A DNA stretch of 64,000 nt from Streptomyces sp. ICC1 (GTDB taxonomy: Bacteria > Actinomycetota > Actinomycetes > Streptomycetales > Streptomycetaceae), in NCBI RefSeq assembly GCF_003287935.1, contig NZ_CP030287.1:3004267-3068266 (forward strand), written 5' to 3'. This document shows, piece after piece, positions 33,058 to 41,736 of the stretch; the stretch's first letter is position 1, and every line of letters starts with the position of its first letter. Below the pieces are notes generated by a model, which was given only the letters and a program-made list of their open reading frames with translations, ran no database searches and was not told where the DNA came from. The position numbers were made by a program, and so were the translations under genes.

Positions 33058-33348
33058 CTACGCCGCGCCCGGGCTGTCCGTCACACGCGGGGTCAGGGCT
33101 GGCGGATCGCCGTCATACGAGGGCACTCGCACCGCCATACGCCGAGGTGGGACGCCGTCCGGGTAGAGCCCGGACTCCCACACCCATGCGTAGCCGTGAG
33201 CGAGGAACGCCACCGCGTACCGGATCGCGTCGGACGCCGTCGTACCGGTCCCCATGACGATGGCGAGGTCGTCGGACAGGATGTCGTCGACACGGACGAG
33301 AGGCTCTTGCCGGGCTGCGGCACCTTCGGCGGAGCACTCACCAATCAC
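33058..33348 (-). CDS. Hypothetical protein
   Basis: A 96-residue protein starting at GTG 33348, overlapping the end of the previous gene by 11 bases. The sequence EPLVRVDDILSDDLAIVMGT and ASDAIRYAVAFLAHGYAWVW looks like a compact alpha/beta domain; the C-terminal part is Pro rich. It is the last of a three-gene minus-strand run starting at 33810. No function recognised. Confidence 0.75.
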   Translation of the reverse strand: MIGECSAEGAAARQEPLVRVDDILSDDLAIVMGTGTTASDAIRYAVAFLAHGYAWVWESGLYPDGVPPRRMAVRVPSYDGDPPALTPRVTDSPGAA

Positions 33349-33694
33349 CCCCGGCGCGGAGTGTGGCCAGCCGGTCGGCGAACTCGACGAGCAGCGCTGC
33401 CCGCGCGGTCAGGTCCGCGGCGAACTCCCGCAGGCCGTCCGGGTCCAGCGTCGCTCCGGGCGCGACGATCTCGACATATACGCTGAGCGCTACGGGGCGC
33501 CGGCCGAACGGGAACTCGACGAGCTCGGCGTCCAGGTCCACCAGGCCCTGGGGGACGTCCAAGGGCCGCGAGTGGTGGAAGTCGACCTGGTGCCCGGGCA
33601 CCTCGTCGGTGTGGCCGGCGCACCAGGAGGGCTCGGGAAGGGCGACCGGACCGCGGTCCAGCGTGAGCACCTCGACGGTGCGGGCCCCGCTCAT
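33338..33694 (-). CDS. Hypothetical protein
   Basis: A 118-residue protein beginning MSGARTVEVLTLDRGPVALP. It has EPSWCAGHTDEVPGHQVDFH, FPFGRRPVALSVYVEIVAPG and a helical end (LREFAADLTARAALLVEFAD). The CAGH...H...H segment may bind a metal. This is the pattern of a small family often seen beside Scr1/DUF regulators in Streptomyces, but I cannot name it. The ATG start overlaps the upstream stop (ATGA at 33691-33694). Confidence 0.8.
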   Translation of the reverse strand: MSGARTVEVLTLDRGPVALPEPSWCAGHTDEVPGHQVDFHHSRPLDVPQGLVDLDAELVEFPFGRRPVALSVYVEIVAPGATLDPDGLREFAADLTARAALLVEFADRLATLRAGGDW

Positions 33695-33810
33695 CGGCCG
33701 GCCGCCTTGTCGAGGGCGGCCAGCAGATCCCGCGGGGCGGTCTCCAGGTGCACGGCGGCACAGAGCCTCGCCCGGGTGTCTGCGTCAGGCTCGGGTGGAG
33801 CGTCGCGCAT
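33691..33810 (-). CDS. 39-residue leader gene of a three-gene operon
   Basis: A very short gene: MRDAPPEPDADTRARLCAAV ending DLLAALDKAAGR. AAGGAG lies 10 bases before the ATG at 33810, and its stop overlaps the ATG of the next gene (ATGA). The size is small, but the ribosome site plus exact coupling make it credible. It is helical, and may be a short conserved partner protein or the first piece of a split domain. Confidence 0.6.
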   Translation of the reverse strand: MRDAPPEPDADTRARLCAAVHLETAPRDLLAALDKAAGR

Positions 33811-33996
33811 CGTTTCTGGACTCCTTGATCAGAAGGCTTGTGGATTACTGCCCTGGCTGGGTGTTACTGCACCACGCCGGGCCCGCCCGCATCTCACGCA
33901 TGTCTCACAGACCACACGTATGGTGACGGGATATGAGCCCCTGACCGGGATTCCTGCGGGTCCTGGTGGACCTCTTGGAACCCTTGGAAGGTGTCT

Positions 33997-35427
33997 ATGT
34001 CGGATGCGGTGGAGTACGACGTAGTGGTGCTCGGCGGGGGACCGGCCGGCGAGAACATCGTGGACCGGACCCGCGCCGCCGGGCTCAGCACGGCCCTGGT
34101 CGAGAGCGAGCTGGTGGGCGGCGAGTGCTCGTACTGGGCCTGCGTGCCCAGCAAGGCGCTGCTGCGCCCGGCGCTGGCGCGGGCCGACGCGCGGCGCGTG
34201 CCCGGGCTCGCGGCGGCCGTGGCCGGCCCGCTGGACGCGCAGGCGGTGTTCGCGCACCGCGACTACTGGACCGGCAGCTGGAAGGACGACGGCCAGATCG
34301 ACTGGCTGGAGTCGGTCGGCGCCCACGTGTACCGGGGCCACGGGCGGCTCTACGGGGTCCGCAAGGTCGCCGTCACCAGCCCCGAGGGGGAGCACCACGT
34401 GCTCTCCGCCCGGCACGCCGTGGTCGTCGCCACCGGCACGCGGGCCGTGGTCCCGGATGTGCCGGGCCTCGCCGAGGCCCGCCCGTGGACCAGCCGCGAG
34501 GCCACGTCCGCGCAGGCGGCGCCCGGGCGGCTGCTGATCATCGGGGGCTCGGTGGTGGCGGCCGAGATGGCCACCGCCTGGCAGGCGCTCGGCTCGCAGG
34601 TCACCGTGCTCGTACGGGGCTCGGGGCTGCTGCCGCGCATGGAGCCGTTCGCCGGGGAGCTGGTCGCGGAGGCGCTGCGCGAGGCCGGCGCGGTGGTCCG
34701 TACCGGGGTGGCCGTCGAGTCCGTCGTACGGGACGGCTCGACCGGGCCCGTGCGCGTGGTGCTCGAAGGCGGCGAGACGCTGGAGGGCGACGAACTGCTG
34801 GTGGCGACGGGCCGTGCGCCGCGCACCGAGGACATCGGGCTGGACACCGTCGGCCTCGCGCCGGGCGGCTGGATCGCGGTGGACGACGGCTGCCGGGTCC
34901 CGGGGATCGACTGGCTGTACGCCGTCGGCGACGTCAACCACCGGGCGCTCCTGACCCACCAGGGCAAGTACCAGGCCCGGATCGCGGGCGCCGCCATCGC
35001 CGCCCGCGCGGCGGGCGGCACGCGGCTCGACACCGCCCCTTGGGGCGCGTACGCGGCCACCGCCGATACGCAGGCCCTCCCGCAGGCGGTCTTCACCGAC
35101 CCGGAGGCGGCGTCGGTGGGCCTGACCCTGGCGGAGGCCGAGCGGGCGGGCCACCGGGTCCGCGCCGTCGACCACGACCTCGGCAAGGTCTCCGGCGCGG
35201 GCCTGTACGCCGACGGCTACCGGGGCCGGGCCCGCATGGTGGTGGACCTGGACCGCGAGATCCTGCTCGGCGTCACCTTCGTCGGGCCGGGTGCGGCCGA
35301 GCTGTTGCACGCCGCGACCATCGCGGTCGCGGCGCAGGTGCCGATCGACCGCCTGTGGCACGCGGTTCCGGCGTTCCCGACGATCAGCGAGATCTGGCTC
35401 AGGCTGCTGGAGACGTATCGCGGTTAA
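33997..35427 (+). CDS. FAD-dependent pyridine nucleotide-disulfide oxidoreductase
   Basis: A 476-residue class I flavoprotein. It has VVVLGGGPAGENIVDRTRAA (FAD), the redox pair Cys44/Cys49 in GGECSYWACVPSK, a central NAD(P)-binding LLIIGGSVVAAEMATAWQAL, and IDWLYAVGDVNHRALLTHQG (second FAD contact). Lipoamide dehydrogenase and mercuric reductase relatives carry HPTxSE at the C-terminus; here it is AFPTISEIW, so the catalytic His is Phe. A general dithiol or quinone/metal reductase is possible. Start at ATG 33997; GTG 33991 is an alternative. Confidence 0.93.
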   Translation: MSDAVEYDVVVLGGGPAGENIVDRTRAAGLSTALVESELVGGECSYWACVPSKALLRPALARADARRVPGLAAAVAGPLDAQAVFAHRDYWTGSWKDDGQIDWLESVGAHVYRGHGRLYGVRKVAVTSPEGEHHVLSARHAVVVATGTRAVVPDVPGLAEARPWTSREATSAQAAPGRLLIIGGSVVAAEMATAWQALGSQVTVLVRGSGLLPRMEPFAGELVAEALREAGAVVRTGVAVESVVRDGSTGPVRVVLEGGETLEGDELLVATGRAPRTEDIGLDTVGLAPGGWIAVDDGCRVPGIDWLYAVGDVNHRALLTHQGKYQARIAGAAIAARAAGGTRLDTAPWGAYAATADTQALPQAVFTDPEAASVGLTLAEAERAGHRVRAVDHDLGKVSGAGLYADGYRGRARMVVDLDREILLGVTFVGPGAAELLHAATIAVAAQVPIDRLWHAVPAFPTISEIWLRLLETYRG

Positions 35428-35448
35428 GGACAAACGGCGGAGGTCTGC

Positions 35449-35880
35449 GTGCATGGCATGTCGGAACATGTGACCGAACGTGCTGACGGCGGATGTGGGC
35501 GATGCTTCGTCGGCGTCCGCCGCCTCTCGCAGATGTCCGCCACCACCAGCTCCCCGGAGCGTCAACGCGCCAACGTCCTCGCGGCCGTGTCGTCAGTGGG
35601 TGGGCACGAGATCGCCTGGGCCGACGACTGGGAGGTGTCCGGGGCCACCGACCCCATGACGCGCCCGAAGCTCGGGCCTTGGCTACGAGGCGAGCGAGGT
35701 CCGTACAGCAGCATCGCCGGCGCCGCGGTGGACCGCCTCGGCCGCAACCTCGTCGACTGCCTGAACACCGGCTACATGATGCGGGACACGGGCAAGCGAC
35801 TGGTCACCTACGGGCACGACGGGCCCTGGGACCTCTCGGACACGAACGATGAGAGTCGCCTCACCATGTCTACGGATACG
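35449..35880 (+). pseudogene. N-terminal fragment of a serine recombinase
   Basis: The frame reads RRLSQMSATTSSPERQRANV, EIAWADDWEVSGATDPMTRP, GPWLRGERGPYSSIAGAAVD and RLGRNLVDCLNTGYMMRDTG. This is the resolvase domain of large serine integrases, with the RLS catalytic serine and the DRLGRN arginine region. The recombinase and zinc-ribbon parts are absent; after about 35870 the frame is unrelated. It lies 20 bases after the flavoprotein gene. Together with the tyrosine-integrase fragment at 28.4 kb it frames an island of small genes. Confidence 0.82.
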
Positions 35881-35993
35881 AGTTCGTACGCGTGGACAAC
35901 GTCACGGCATCGTCCGAGGCGGCGAGGCTGTCGCGAAGGGGCGTGAGGAGTCCTGCTGGATGGCGGGGTGCTCGCAGTGCCGTGGGCGGGCGC

Positions 35994-36176
35994 TCAGCCG
36001 TGCTCGAACAGCTTGCGCCAGAAATTGTCGCGCACGTCGTTCAGCCAGTGGTTCCTGTTGCAGTGGAGCTTGGGCATCAGCAGGAAGCGCTGCGGTACGG
36101 GGCGCCCGCACCACTGGCACGGCCTCGTGCGCCGTGCCGACGAAGCCTGCGTCTGCGCGCTGTTCGTATCGACCAT
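35994..36176 (-). CDS. Small zinc-finger-like protein
   Basis: A 60-residue basic protein: MVDTNSAQTQASSARRTRPC then QWCGRPVPQRFLLMPKLHCN and RNHWLNDVRDNFWRKLFEHG. The pattern CxxC ... CxRxH is that of short bacterial zinc fingers found in mobile and accessory regions. No strong ribosome site precedes the ATG, so the start or expression is uncertain. Possibly cargo of the serine-recombinase element. Confidence 0.55.
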   Translation of the reverse strand: MVDTNSAQTQASSARRTRPCQWCGRPVPQRFLLMPKLHCNRNHWLNDVRDNFWRKLFEHG

Positions 36177-36218
36177 GGATCCATTGAACCGCTCCGGGTG
36201 CCGTAAGTGCCCGGGGTC

Positions 36219-36279
36219 TCGTACTCAGTTGCCCGATCGTTCGTACTCAGGCCGGGAGGCCGGGAGGCCGGGAGGCCGG
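36219..36279 (+). repeat. TCGTACTCAG direct repeat and GGCCGGGA array
   Basis: TCGTACTCAG occurs at 36219-36228 and again at 36241-36250. Directly after it, GGCCGGGA is repeated three and three-quarter times (36250-36279). The stretch lies in the 210-base gap before the broken PucR gene. The 10-base repeat, 22 bases apart, could be a regulator site; the 8-base array looks like slippage. Confidence 0.8.
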
Positions 36280-36386
36280 CTCAGCCGACGAACTGATCCG
36301 GTCGGGGCGGACCGGCCCGCGGGGACGTGTGCCGCCGGGGAAGGGCCGAGGTCGAGAGCCGGCACGAAGGCACCTCCCGTACGAGC

Positions 36387-37318
36387 TCAGGACGTTGCTC
36401 CTCCCGGTGCCCGCAGCGCGAGCGCCCAGTCCAGCCGGGCCTCGCCGGATTCCGCCGACCAGCCGGTCAGTTCGGCGATGCGTCCGATGCGGCCTCGCAC
36501 CGTATTGCGGTGGCAGTAGAGCCGCTCGGCGGTGCGGGAGGCCGAGCAGCCCTCGTCGAGCCAGACGCGCAGCGTCTCCAGCAGCACCGCCCGCTCGGAA
36601 CCGCTGCGCAGCACACCCCCGAGATAGCGCCCCACCGTTCGTTGAGCGATCTCCGGGTCGGCGCAGAGCACGGCGTGCACCAGCCGGTCGTCGAGCGCCG
36701 CGACCTGTCCGGTGCCCGGCGGGAGGGTCGCGAGCGCACGCCCCGCCAGCCGCAGCCCCCGGTCGGCCGCGGTCAGCTGATCGAACGGCGGCGAAATCCC
36801 CACGGCACAGCGCACCGCCCCCCGAAGGATCCGCGCCGGGAGTCCTTCCGGTGCTGCAGCTCCACGGTGGTGAGCCCGTACGCGTCGGCCATGGCGGACG
36901 AGAACCGGTCGATGGTCTCCCACAGGGCGCCGGCGATGTCGCCGAGCATCTGCTGCTGTGCCGGTGGCCGGTCGCCCATCCGGTCCGCCAGCGCCTGCCA
37001 GATGACCCGGCCGCCGCGTCGGAACGCCTGGAGCACGGTGGCCAGCGGGACGCCCTGCTCGGCGCGCAGCCGTCCGGTCTCGGTGGCAGCGGCCTCGATG
37101 TGGCGGCCGCTGGACGGCAACTCGCCGAAATCGTTGAGCGCCAGTTCCACGTTGCGGCGGCAGGTCACCCGCAGATCCGCATGGGAGACGGTCCGGCCGG
37201 ACGCGTAGAAGGGGCTGTGCGCGCGGATGTCGGCGGTCAGGGCATCGGTGAGGGGGCCGATGTCCGCGAGCAGAGCTGTCGCAAGCTGCCGACGCAGCGC
37301 CCGCTCCTCGTCGTTCAT
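36387..37318 (-). pseudogene. Broken PucR-family regulator
   Basis: Frame one (37318 downward) gives the N-terminal helical domain: LTADIRAHSPFYASGRTVSH and VPLATVLQAFRRGGRVIWQA to ELQHRKDSR. The C-terminal half is in another frame: RGAVRCAVGISPPFDQLTAA, LETLRVWLDEGCSASRTAER and LYCHRNTVRGRIGRIAELTG, the PucR-type helix-turn-helix. The middle GGDEF-like domain between them is mostly missing and the frames do not match, so this is a deletion plus frameshift. The intact relative at 38212 shows what it looked like. Confidence 0.85.
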
Positions 37319-37334
37319 GGCAGCAGGTTAGGCA

Positions 37335-38027
37335 TATGCACCGTCGGCGCGGCGCTCCCGGTCGCCCTGCTGGAGCGCTTCGAGGCGGCCTTCGGCACCG
37401 AGATCCTGGAGGGCTACGGGCTGACCGAGACCTCCCCGGCCGCCACCTTCAACCAGCACGCCACCGGCCGCCGTCCCGGGACCGTCGGCCACCCCGTGTG
37501 GGGCGCCGAGGCCGCGATCACCGACCCCGAGCGGGAGCAGCAGATAGCGCTCCTGCCGGACGGTGAGGTCGGCGAGGTGGTCATCCGCGGGCACAACGTC
37601 TTCGCCGGCTACCTCGACGACCCCGAGGCGAGCGCCGCGGTCCTGATCGACGGCTGGTTCCGCACCGGCGACCTGGGCGTGCGCGACGAGGACGGCTTCC
37701 TCACCATCGTCGACCGCAAGAAGGACCTCATCATCCGGGGCGGCTACAACGTCTACCCCCGCGAGGTCGAGGAGGTGCTCGCCCGCCACCCCGCCACCCC
37801 GCCGTCGCCGAGGTCGCCGTCATAGGTCTGCCCGATCCGGCCCGGGGCGAGGAGGTCTGCGCCGTGGTGGTGCTGCGCCACGAAGTCACCGAGGGCGAGC
37901 TCGTGGCCTGGAGCCGGGAGCGCCTGGGCCGGCACAAGTACCCGCGGATCGTACGCTTCCTCCCCGAGCTGCCCCTGGGCCCCAGCGGCAAGGTGCTCAA
38001 GCGCGAGCTGCGAGAAGCCCGCGCATG
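37335..38027 (+). pseudogene. C-terminal half of an acyl-CoA/AMP-forming ligase
   Basis: The remnant begins CTVGAALPVALLERFEAAFG, continues EILEGYGLTETSPAATFNQH, LIDGWFRTGDLGVRDEDGFL, RKKDLIIRGGYNVYPREVEE, then shifts frame. Everything before motif A5, including the phosphate-binding loop, is gone. Near 37790 the 8 bases CACCCCGC are present twice in tandem; with one copy the frame would read RHPAVAEVAVIGLPDPARGE and continue to the normal end LPLGPSGKVLKRELREA. It is divergent from, and fused close to, the broken PucR gene. Confidence 0.85.
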
Positions 38028-38211
38028 AGTGCGGGCGCCACCGCGTGGGCAAGGCCCGGGCATGAGGGAGCAGCGGGCCGCGGCCGTGCGCGGGCAAGGC
38101 CCGGCAGACGCCGTCCGGGAGCGGTTCGGGGACACGCCGCGCGCACGGCCCCCGTCGCCGGACCGGGAGCCGCGATTGACGGCACGGCCGGGGCGGTGTG
38201 ACGATGCGCCG

Positions 38212-39360
38212 ATGTCGGACCTGCACGCCCGGATGGCCGCACGCGTCGGTGACCTCACCGCCGTCGTGGTCGCGCGCTGCGCGGCCGAGGCGCCGTTCTA
38301 CGGGGCGCTGCCCCGCGCCACCCTCCAGGGCGAGGTCGCGCGGTCCATCGCGGCGGTGCACGCGCTGCTGCTCAGGGCCCTGCGTGACGGGGGCGGGGGT
38401 CCGATGGGTCCGGGCGACCTGACCCGGCTCATCGAGTGGTCGGCGCGCCGGGCCGAGGAGCGCGTCCCCCTCGAAGCGGTGATCACCGCGTACCTGATCG
38501 GCGCCGAGGTGTGGTGGCAGACGCTGACCGAGATCGCGGAGCCCGGAGAGCTGGCCGGAGCGGGCGGCAGGCTCCTCGCCTGCCTGCACGCCGCGCTGCC
38601 CGCGGTCGTCCTCGCCCACCAGAACGCCCAGGAGGACCTCCACAGCGAGGACAAGCGGGTACGCCGGGCCCTGCTCGGCGCCCTGCTGGCGGGACGTCCG
38701 TACGAGGAGCTGGCCGACGTGGCACGGGTGTCCGTGGTGGGCGAGCACGAGGTGGTCGCCTTCGCGTTCGAGTCCGACCCGCCGACGCGACTGGTGCAGT
38801 CCTCGCTCGACGCCTTCACCGGGATCCCCGTGCTGATGGACCACGTCTCCTGGATCGCCCTGCTGCCGGGCAGCCCCGACGTGCCCGGCCTGGTGGCCCG
38901 GCTGGAGAAGGACGTGGGGCAGAGCGTGCGCGCCGCCGCCGCCCGCTCCTCCGTCCCGGCCGCCGTCTCGGCGGCGGCGCAGGAGGCCGGCCGCGTACTG
39001 GATCTCGTACAGCGCCTGGGACGCCCGCCCGGGTGCTACCGCCTCGACGACGTGCTGCTGGAGCACCAGATCGCGCGCCCCGGGGACGGCCTCGTACGGC
39101 TGGCGGCCAAGCTCGACCCCTTGGCGGAGCATCCCTTCCTGCTCGAGACGCTGCGCGTGTTCGTGGAGCACGGGCTCAACCGCCGCCGGACGGCGTCGGA
39201 TCTGTGCGTGCACCGCAACACCCTGGACTACCGGTTGCAGCGAGTGAGCACGCTGACCGGCCTCGACCTCGCGGTTCCCGCACAGGCCCGGCTGATCCAG
39301 GCAGCGCTCGTCGCCAGGGACCTGGCCGGGCCCGCGGATCACCGTGGCATCGCAGGATGA
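38212..39360 (+). CDS. PucR-family transcriptional regulator
   Basis: A 382-residue regulator starting MSDLHARMAARVGDLTAVVV. The N-terminal RsbT-like/PucR sensing region (VPLEAVITAYLIGAEVWWQT) is followed by a GGDEF-like middle (VSVVGEHEVVAFAFESDPPT) and the C-terminal HTH_30 domain FLLETLRVFVEHGLNRRRTA then SDLCVHRNTLDYRLQRVSTL. The layout matches the decayed gene at 36387-37318, so this is its intact paralogue. It may control the neighbouring ligase or esterase, but targets are not evident. Confidence 0.93.
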   Translation: MSDLHARMAARVGDLTAVVVARCAAEAPFYGALPRATLQGEVARSIAAVHALLLRALRDGGGGPMGPGDLTRLIEWSARRAEERVPLEAVITAYLIGAEVWWQTLTEIAEPGELAGAGGRLLACLHAALPAVVLAHQNAQEDLHSEDKRVRRALLGALLAGRPYEELADVARVSVVGEHEVVAFAFESDPPTRLVQSSLDAFTGIPVLMDHVSWIALLPGSPDVPGLVARLEKDVGQSVRAAAARSSVPAAVSAAAQEAGRVLDLVQRLGRPPGCYRLDDVLLEHQIARPGDGLVRLAAKLDPLAEHPFLLETLRVFVEHGLNRRRTASDLCVHRNTLDYRLQRVSTLTGLDLAVPAQARLIQAALVARDLAGPADHRGIAG

Positions 39361-39373
39361 CACCCGTCAGCGG

Positions 39374-40774
39374 TCACAGCCAGGCGCGGAGTTCCTCGTG
39401 CCGGGGCGCGAGGACCGGGCCGGAGCCGGGGTGGCCGAAGACCATGACGGGCCGGTCCGCGTTCCAGCCCGGCCAGCCCGGGTGCCCCGTGGCGGCGAAG
39501 GCGACCCAGGCGCGGTGCATGGCGTCCGCCAGTGGCTGGGGGGCGTCCGGCCCGGTCAGGTCCTCGGCGGCGCGCAGGTTGTCGAAGACGAAGCCGAGTT
39601 CCAGCGCGTGGCACGCGCCGAGCCCCATCACGGGCGAGCGCCAGGCGAATTCGTAGAGGAAGGTGCGGTCGGGCCGGGAGTCGGCCAGGCGGTTCAGGGG
39701 CCCCCGCAGCAGCAGGTCGGTGGCCATCTCCCCGAGGAGCTCACCGGGTTTGGCGTGCGGGCGGGTGGCTTTGTACAGCCGAGCCACCCGCTGCGGGACA
39801 CGGAACTTGAGCAGGGCGAGCCGCAGGGTGAGCCGGCTGACGCGGTCCACCGTGCCGCCGGGTACGAACCACAGCCGGTACTCCTCCCGGTTGCAGCCCA
39901 GCAGAAGGTCGGCCTGGGGAAGGGGCGGGTCGGCGGGTACGAGGTCGCCGTCGGCCACGATGTGGAACCCGGGACCGCCGCCGATGGGGTCGGACCGGTC
40001 GACCACGGCGGCCTGCGTGTCCAGCAGCAGGTCCCGGTCCACGCCCGCGAACGCCTCGGCGGTGGCCGGGATCCGCAGTCTTCTCGCCATCGCCCGCACG
40101 GCCTTCGCGCCCTCGCGGCGCGACACCGTGTGCGGGGGGCCGCTCTGCAGGATCGCCCGGCGGAACAGCCCGGCCGCGGCGGGGCTGGTCATGAGGGCCG
40201 CGACGCTGATCGCCCCGGCGGACTCCCCGCACACGGTGACGTTCGCCGGATCCCCACCGAAGGAGGCGATGTTGTCGCGGACCCAGAGCAGGGCCGCGAC
40301 CTGGTCGAGGAGGCCCCGGTTGGCGGGGGCGTCGGGGAAGACCCCGAACCCCTCGACGCCGAGCCGGTAGTTGACGGAGACGAGGACCACCCCGTCGCGC
40401 GCGAAGGCGCGCCCGTCGTAGAGCGGCAGGCTCGCCGAGCCGTTGCGCAGGGAACCACCGTGGATCCAGACCATGACCGGCAGCCGGCCCTCGCCGACGA
40501 ACGGCGTCCAGACGTTGAGGTTGAGACAGTCGTCCCCGGCGATGCAGGGGTCGGGTATCAGCCGGTCGAGGGGCGGACGGTAGGGGCGCTTGGGGGCGGT
40601 GGGCCCGTACTCCAGCGCGTCTCGCACCCCTTCCCAGGGCTCGACCGGGGCGGGAGCGCGGAAGCGGTGGGGGCCGAAGGGCGGAGCGGCGTACGGGATG
40701 CCGAGGAAGGCGGCGATCCCGTTGTGGAAACGGCCCCGGACCTTGCCCTGCCCGGTGGTCGCGATGAGGTCCAT
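39374..40774 (-). CDS. Type B carboxylesterase/lipase
   Basis: A 466-residue esterase without signal peptide. It shows the family order: IAAFLGIPYAAPPFGPHRFR, the EDCLxLNV-like DDCLNLNVWTP, the oxyanion MVWIHGGSLRNGSASLPLYD, nucleophile elbow VTVCGESAGAISVAALMTSP (Ser in GESAG), an acid near CNREEYRLWF, and His in GACHALELGFVFDN. It hydrolyses carboxylic esters; para-nitrobenzyl-type esterases are closest in style. Start at 40774 has AAAGGAC upstream. Convergent with the PucR gene. Confidence 0.94.
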   Translation of the reverse strand: MDLIATTGQGKVRGRFHNGIAAFLGIPYAAPPFGPHRFRAPAPVEPWEGVRDALEYGPTAPKRPYRPPLDRLIPDPCIAGDDCLNLNVWTPFVGEGRLPVMVWIHGGSLRNGSASLPLYDGRAFARDGVVLVSVNYRLGVEGFGVFPDAPANRGLLDQVAALLWVRDNIASFGGDPANVTVCGESAGAISVAALMTSPAAAGLFRRAILQSGPPHTVSRREGAKAVRAMARRLRIPATAEAFAGVDRDLLLDTQAAVVDRSDPIGGGPGFHIVADGDLVPADPPLPQADLLLGCNREEYRLWFVPGGTVDRVSRLTLRLALLKFRVPQRVARLYKATRPHAKPGELLGEMATDLLLRGPLNRLADSRPDRTFLYEFAWRSPVMGLGACHALELGFVFDNLRAAEDLTGPDAPQPLADAMHRAWVAFAATGHPGWPGWNADRPVMVFGHPGSGPVLAPRHEELRAWL

Positions 40775-40893
40775 CGCAGTCCTTTCGTGTGAGGAGGGCC
40801 GCCCGCCCCCGGCCGAGACGGCGTCGGGGACGGGCGGCGACGTGTGGATCGGGTCGGCTACCGGTCAGGGCGGAAGAAGTCTTCGGGGGCGGG

Positions 40894-41736
40894 TCACCGG
40901 GCGACGAGGCCGTTGCGACGGACGTCGGACCAGGTGCTGCTGTCGGTGCAGATCCCGCAGCCGGTCCCGAAGAACTGGGCACGCGCGGCCTGGTCTCCCA
41001 TCAGGTGGGCCCTGAACCAGGCGGTGGTGGGCGCGGCGAACGGGCCCGGGTCGCCCACGATCGTGAAGTGGTCGGCGCCGCGGAGTTCCCCGTAGACGGC
41101 CGGGATGTGGTCGGCGGCCTCGTAGAAGGCCTGGACCAGGAAGGGGAAGACGATGCTGTCCTTCTGTCCGGCCAGGAGGAGTGCGGGTACGCGCACGTCG
41201 TTGATGTTGGCGAGCGGTCCGGGCTGGATGGGCAGGATGGTGTCGATGCGCGGGTCCGCGCCGACGACGATGGCGGCGGCTCCGCCCTGCGAGTGGCCGG
41301 ACGCGCCGATGTGCTCCAGATCGACGTGGTCGTGGAAGGCGCTGCCGGGGTCGGCGTTCCGACGGGTGAGCAGGTCGATGCCGGCGCGCATGGAGACGCC
41401 GAGGTTTGACTGGGGGGTGTTGGCGGCCGCGACGATGAAGCCCTGACTGGCCCAGTGCAGCAACAGGTCGCGGTAGACGACCGGGAAGGCGAAGGTGCCG
41501 TTTCCCCACACGATCACGGGGTGGCGGCGGCCGCTGGTCGAGATGTCGCGCGGGTAGTAGAGGGTGGTCACGACCCCGACTTCCACCGCGGTGGCGTAGG
41601 GGCCGGGAGCGCCGTAGTCGGCCGCGACCGCTTCGGAAGCGGAACCGGTGGGCGCCGCTGCCGCACCCGCGCCGGCGGAGGCCGTCAGCACGAGCACGAG
41701 CGAGGTCAGAGGTACGAGCAGTCTTCTCCAGAGCAC
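40894..41736 (-). CDS. Secreted alpha/beta hydrolase, cutinase/polyester-hydrolase-like
   Basis: A 280-residue precursor with a Sec signal peptide (LLVPLTSLVLVLTASAGAGA). The mature domain has YPRDISTSGRRHPVIVWGNG, nucleophile elbow IGASGHSQGGAAAIVVGADP, acid strand VPALLLAGQKDSIVFP and GADHFTIVGDPG with the catalytic His. Two cysteines GCGIC near the C-terminus can form a disulfide. The GHSQGG elbow and size match the PETase/cutinase group, but cutinases usually have W or M next to the nucleophile. Start GTG 41736 has GGGGAG upstream. Confidence 0.88.
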   Translation of the reverse strand: MLWRRLLVPLTSLVLVLTASAGAGAAAAPTGSASEAVAADYGAPGPYATAVEVGVVTTLYYPRDISTSGRRHPVIVWGNGTFAFPVVYRDLLLHWASQGFIVAAANTPQSNLGVSMRAGIDLLTRRNADPGSAFHDHVDLEHIGASGHSQGGAAAIVVGADPRIDTILPIQPGPLANINDVRVPALLLAGQKDSIVFPFLVQAFYEAADHIPAVYGELRGADHFTIVGDPGPFAAPTTAWFRAHLMGDQAARAQFFGTGCGICTDSSTWSDVRRNGLVAR

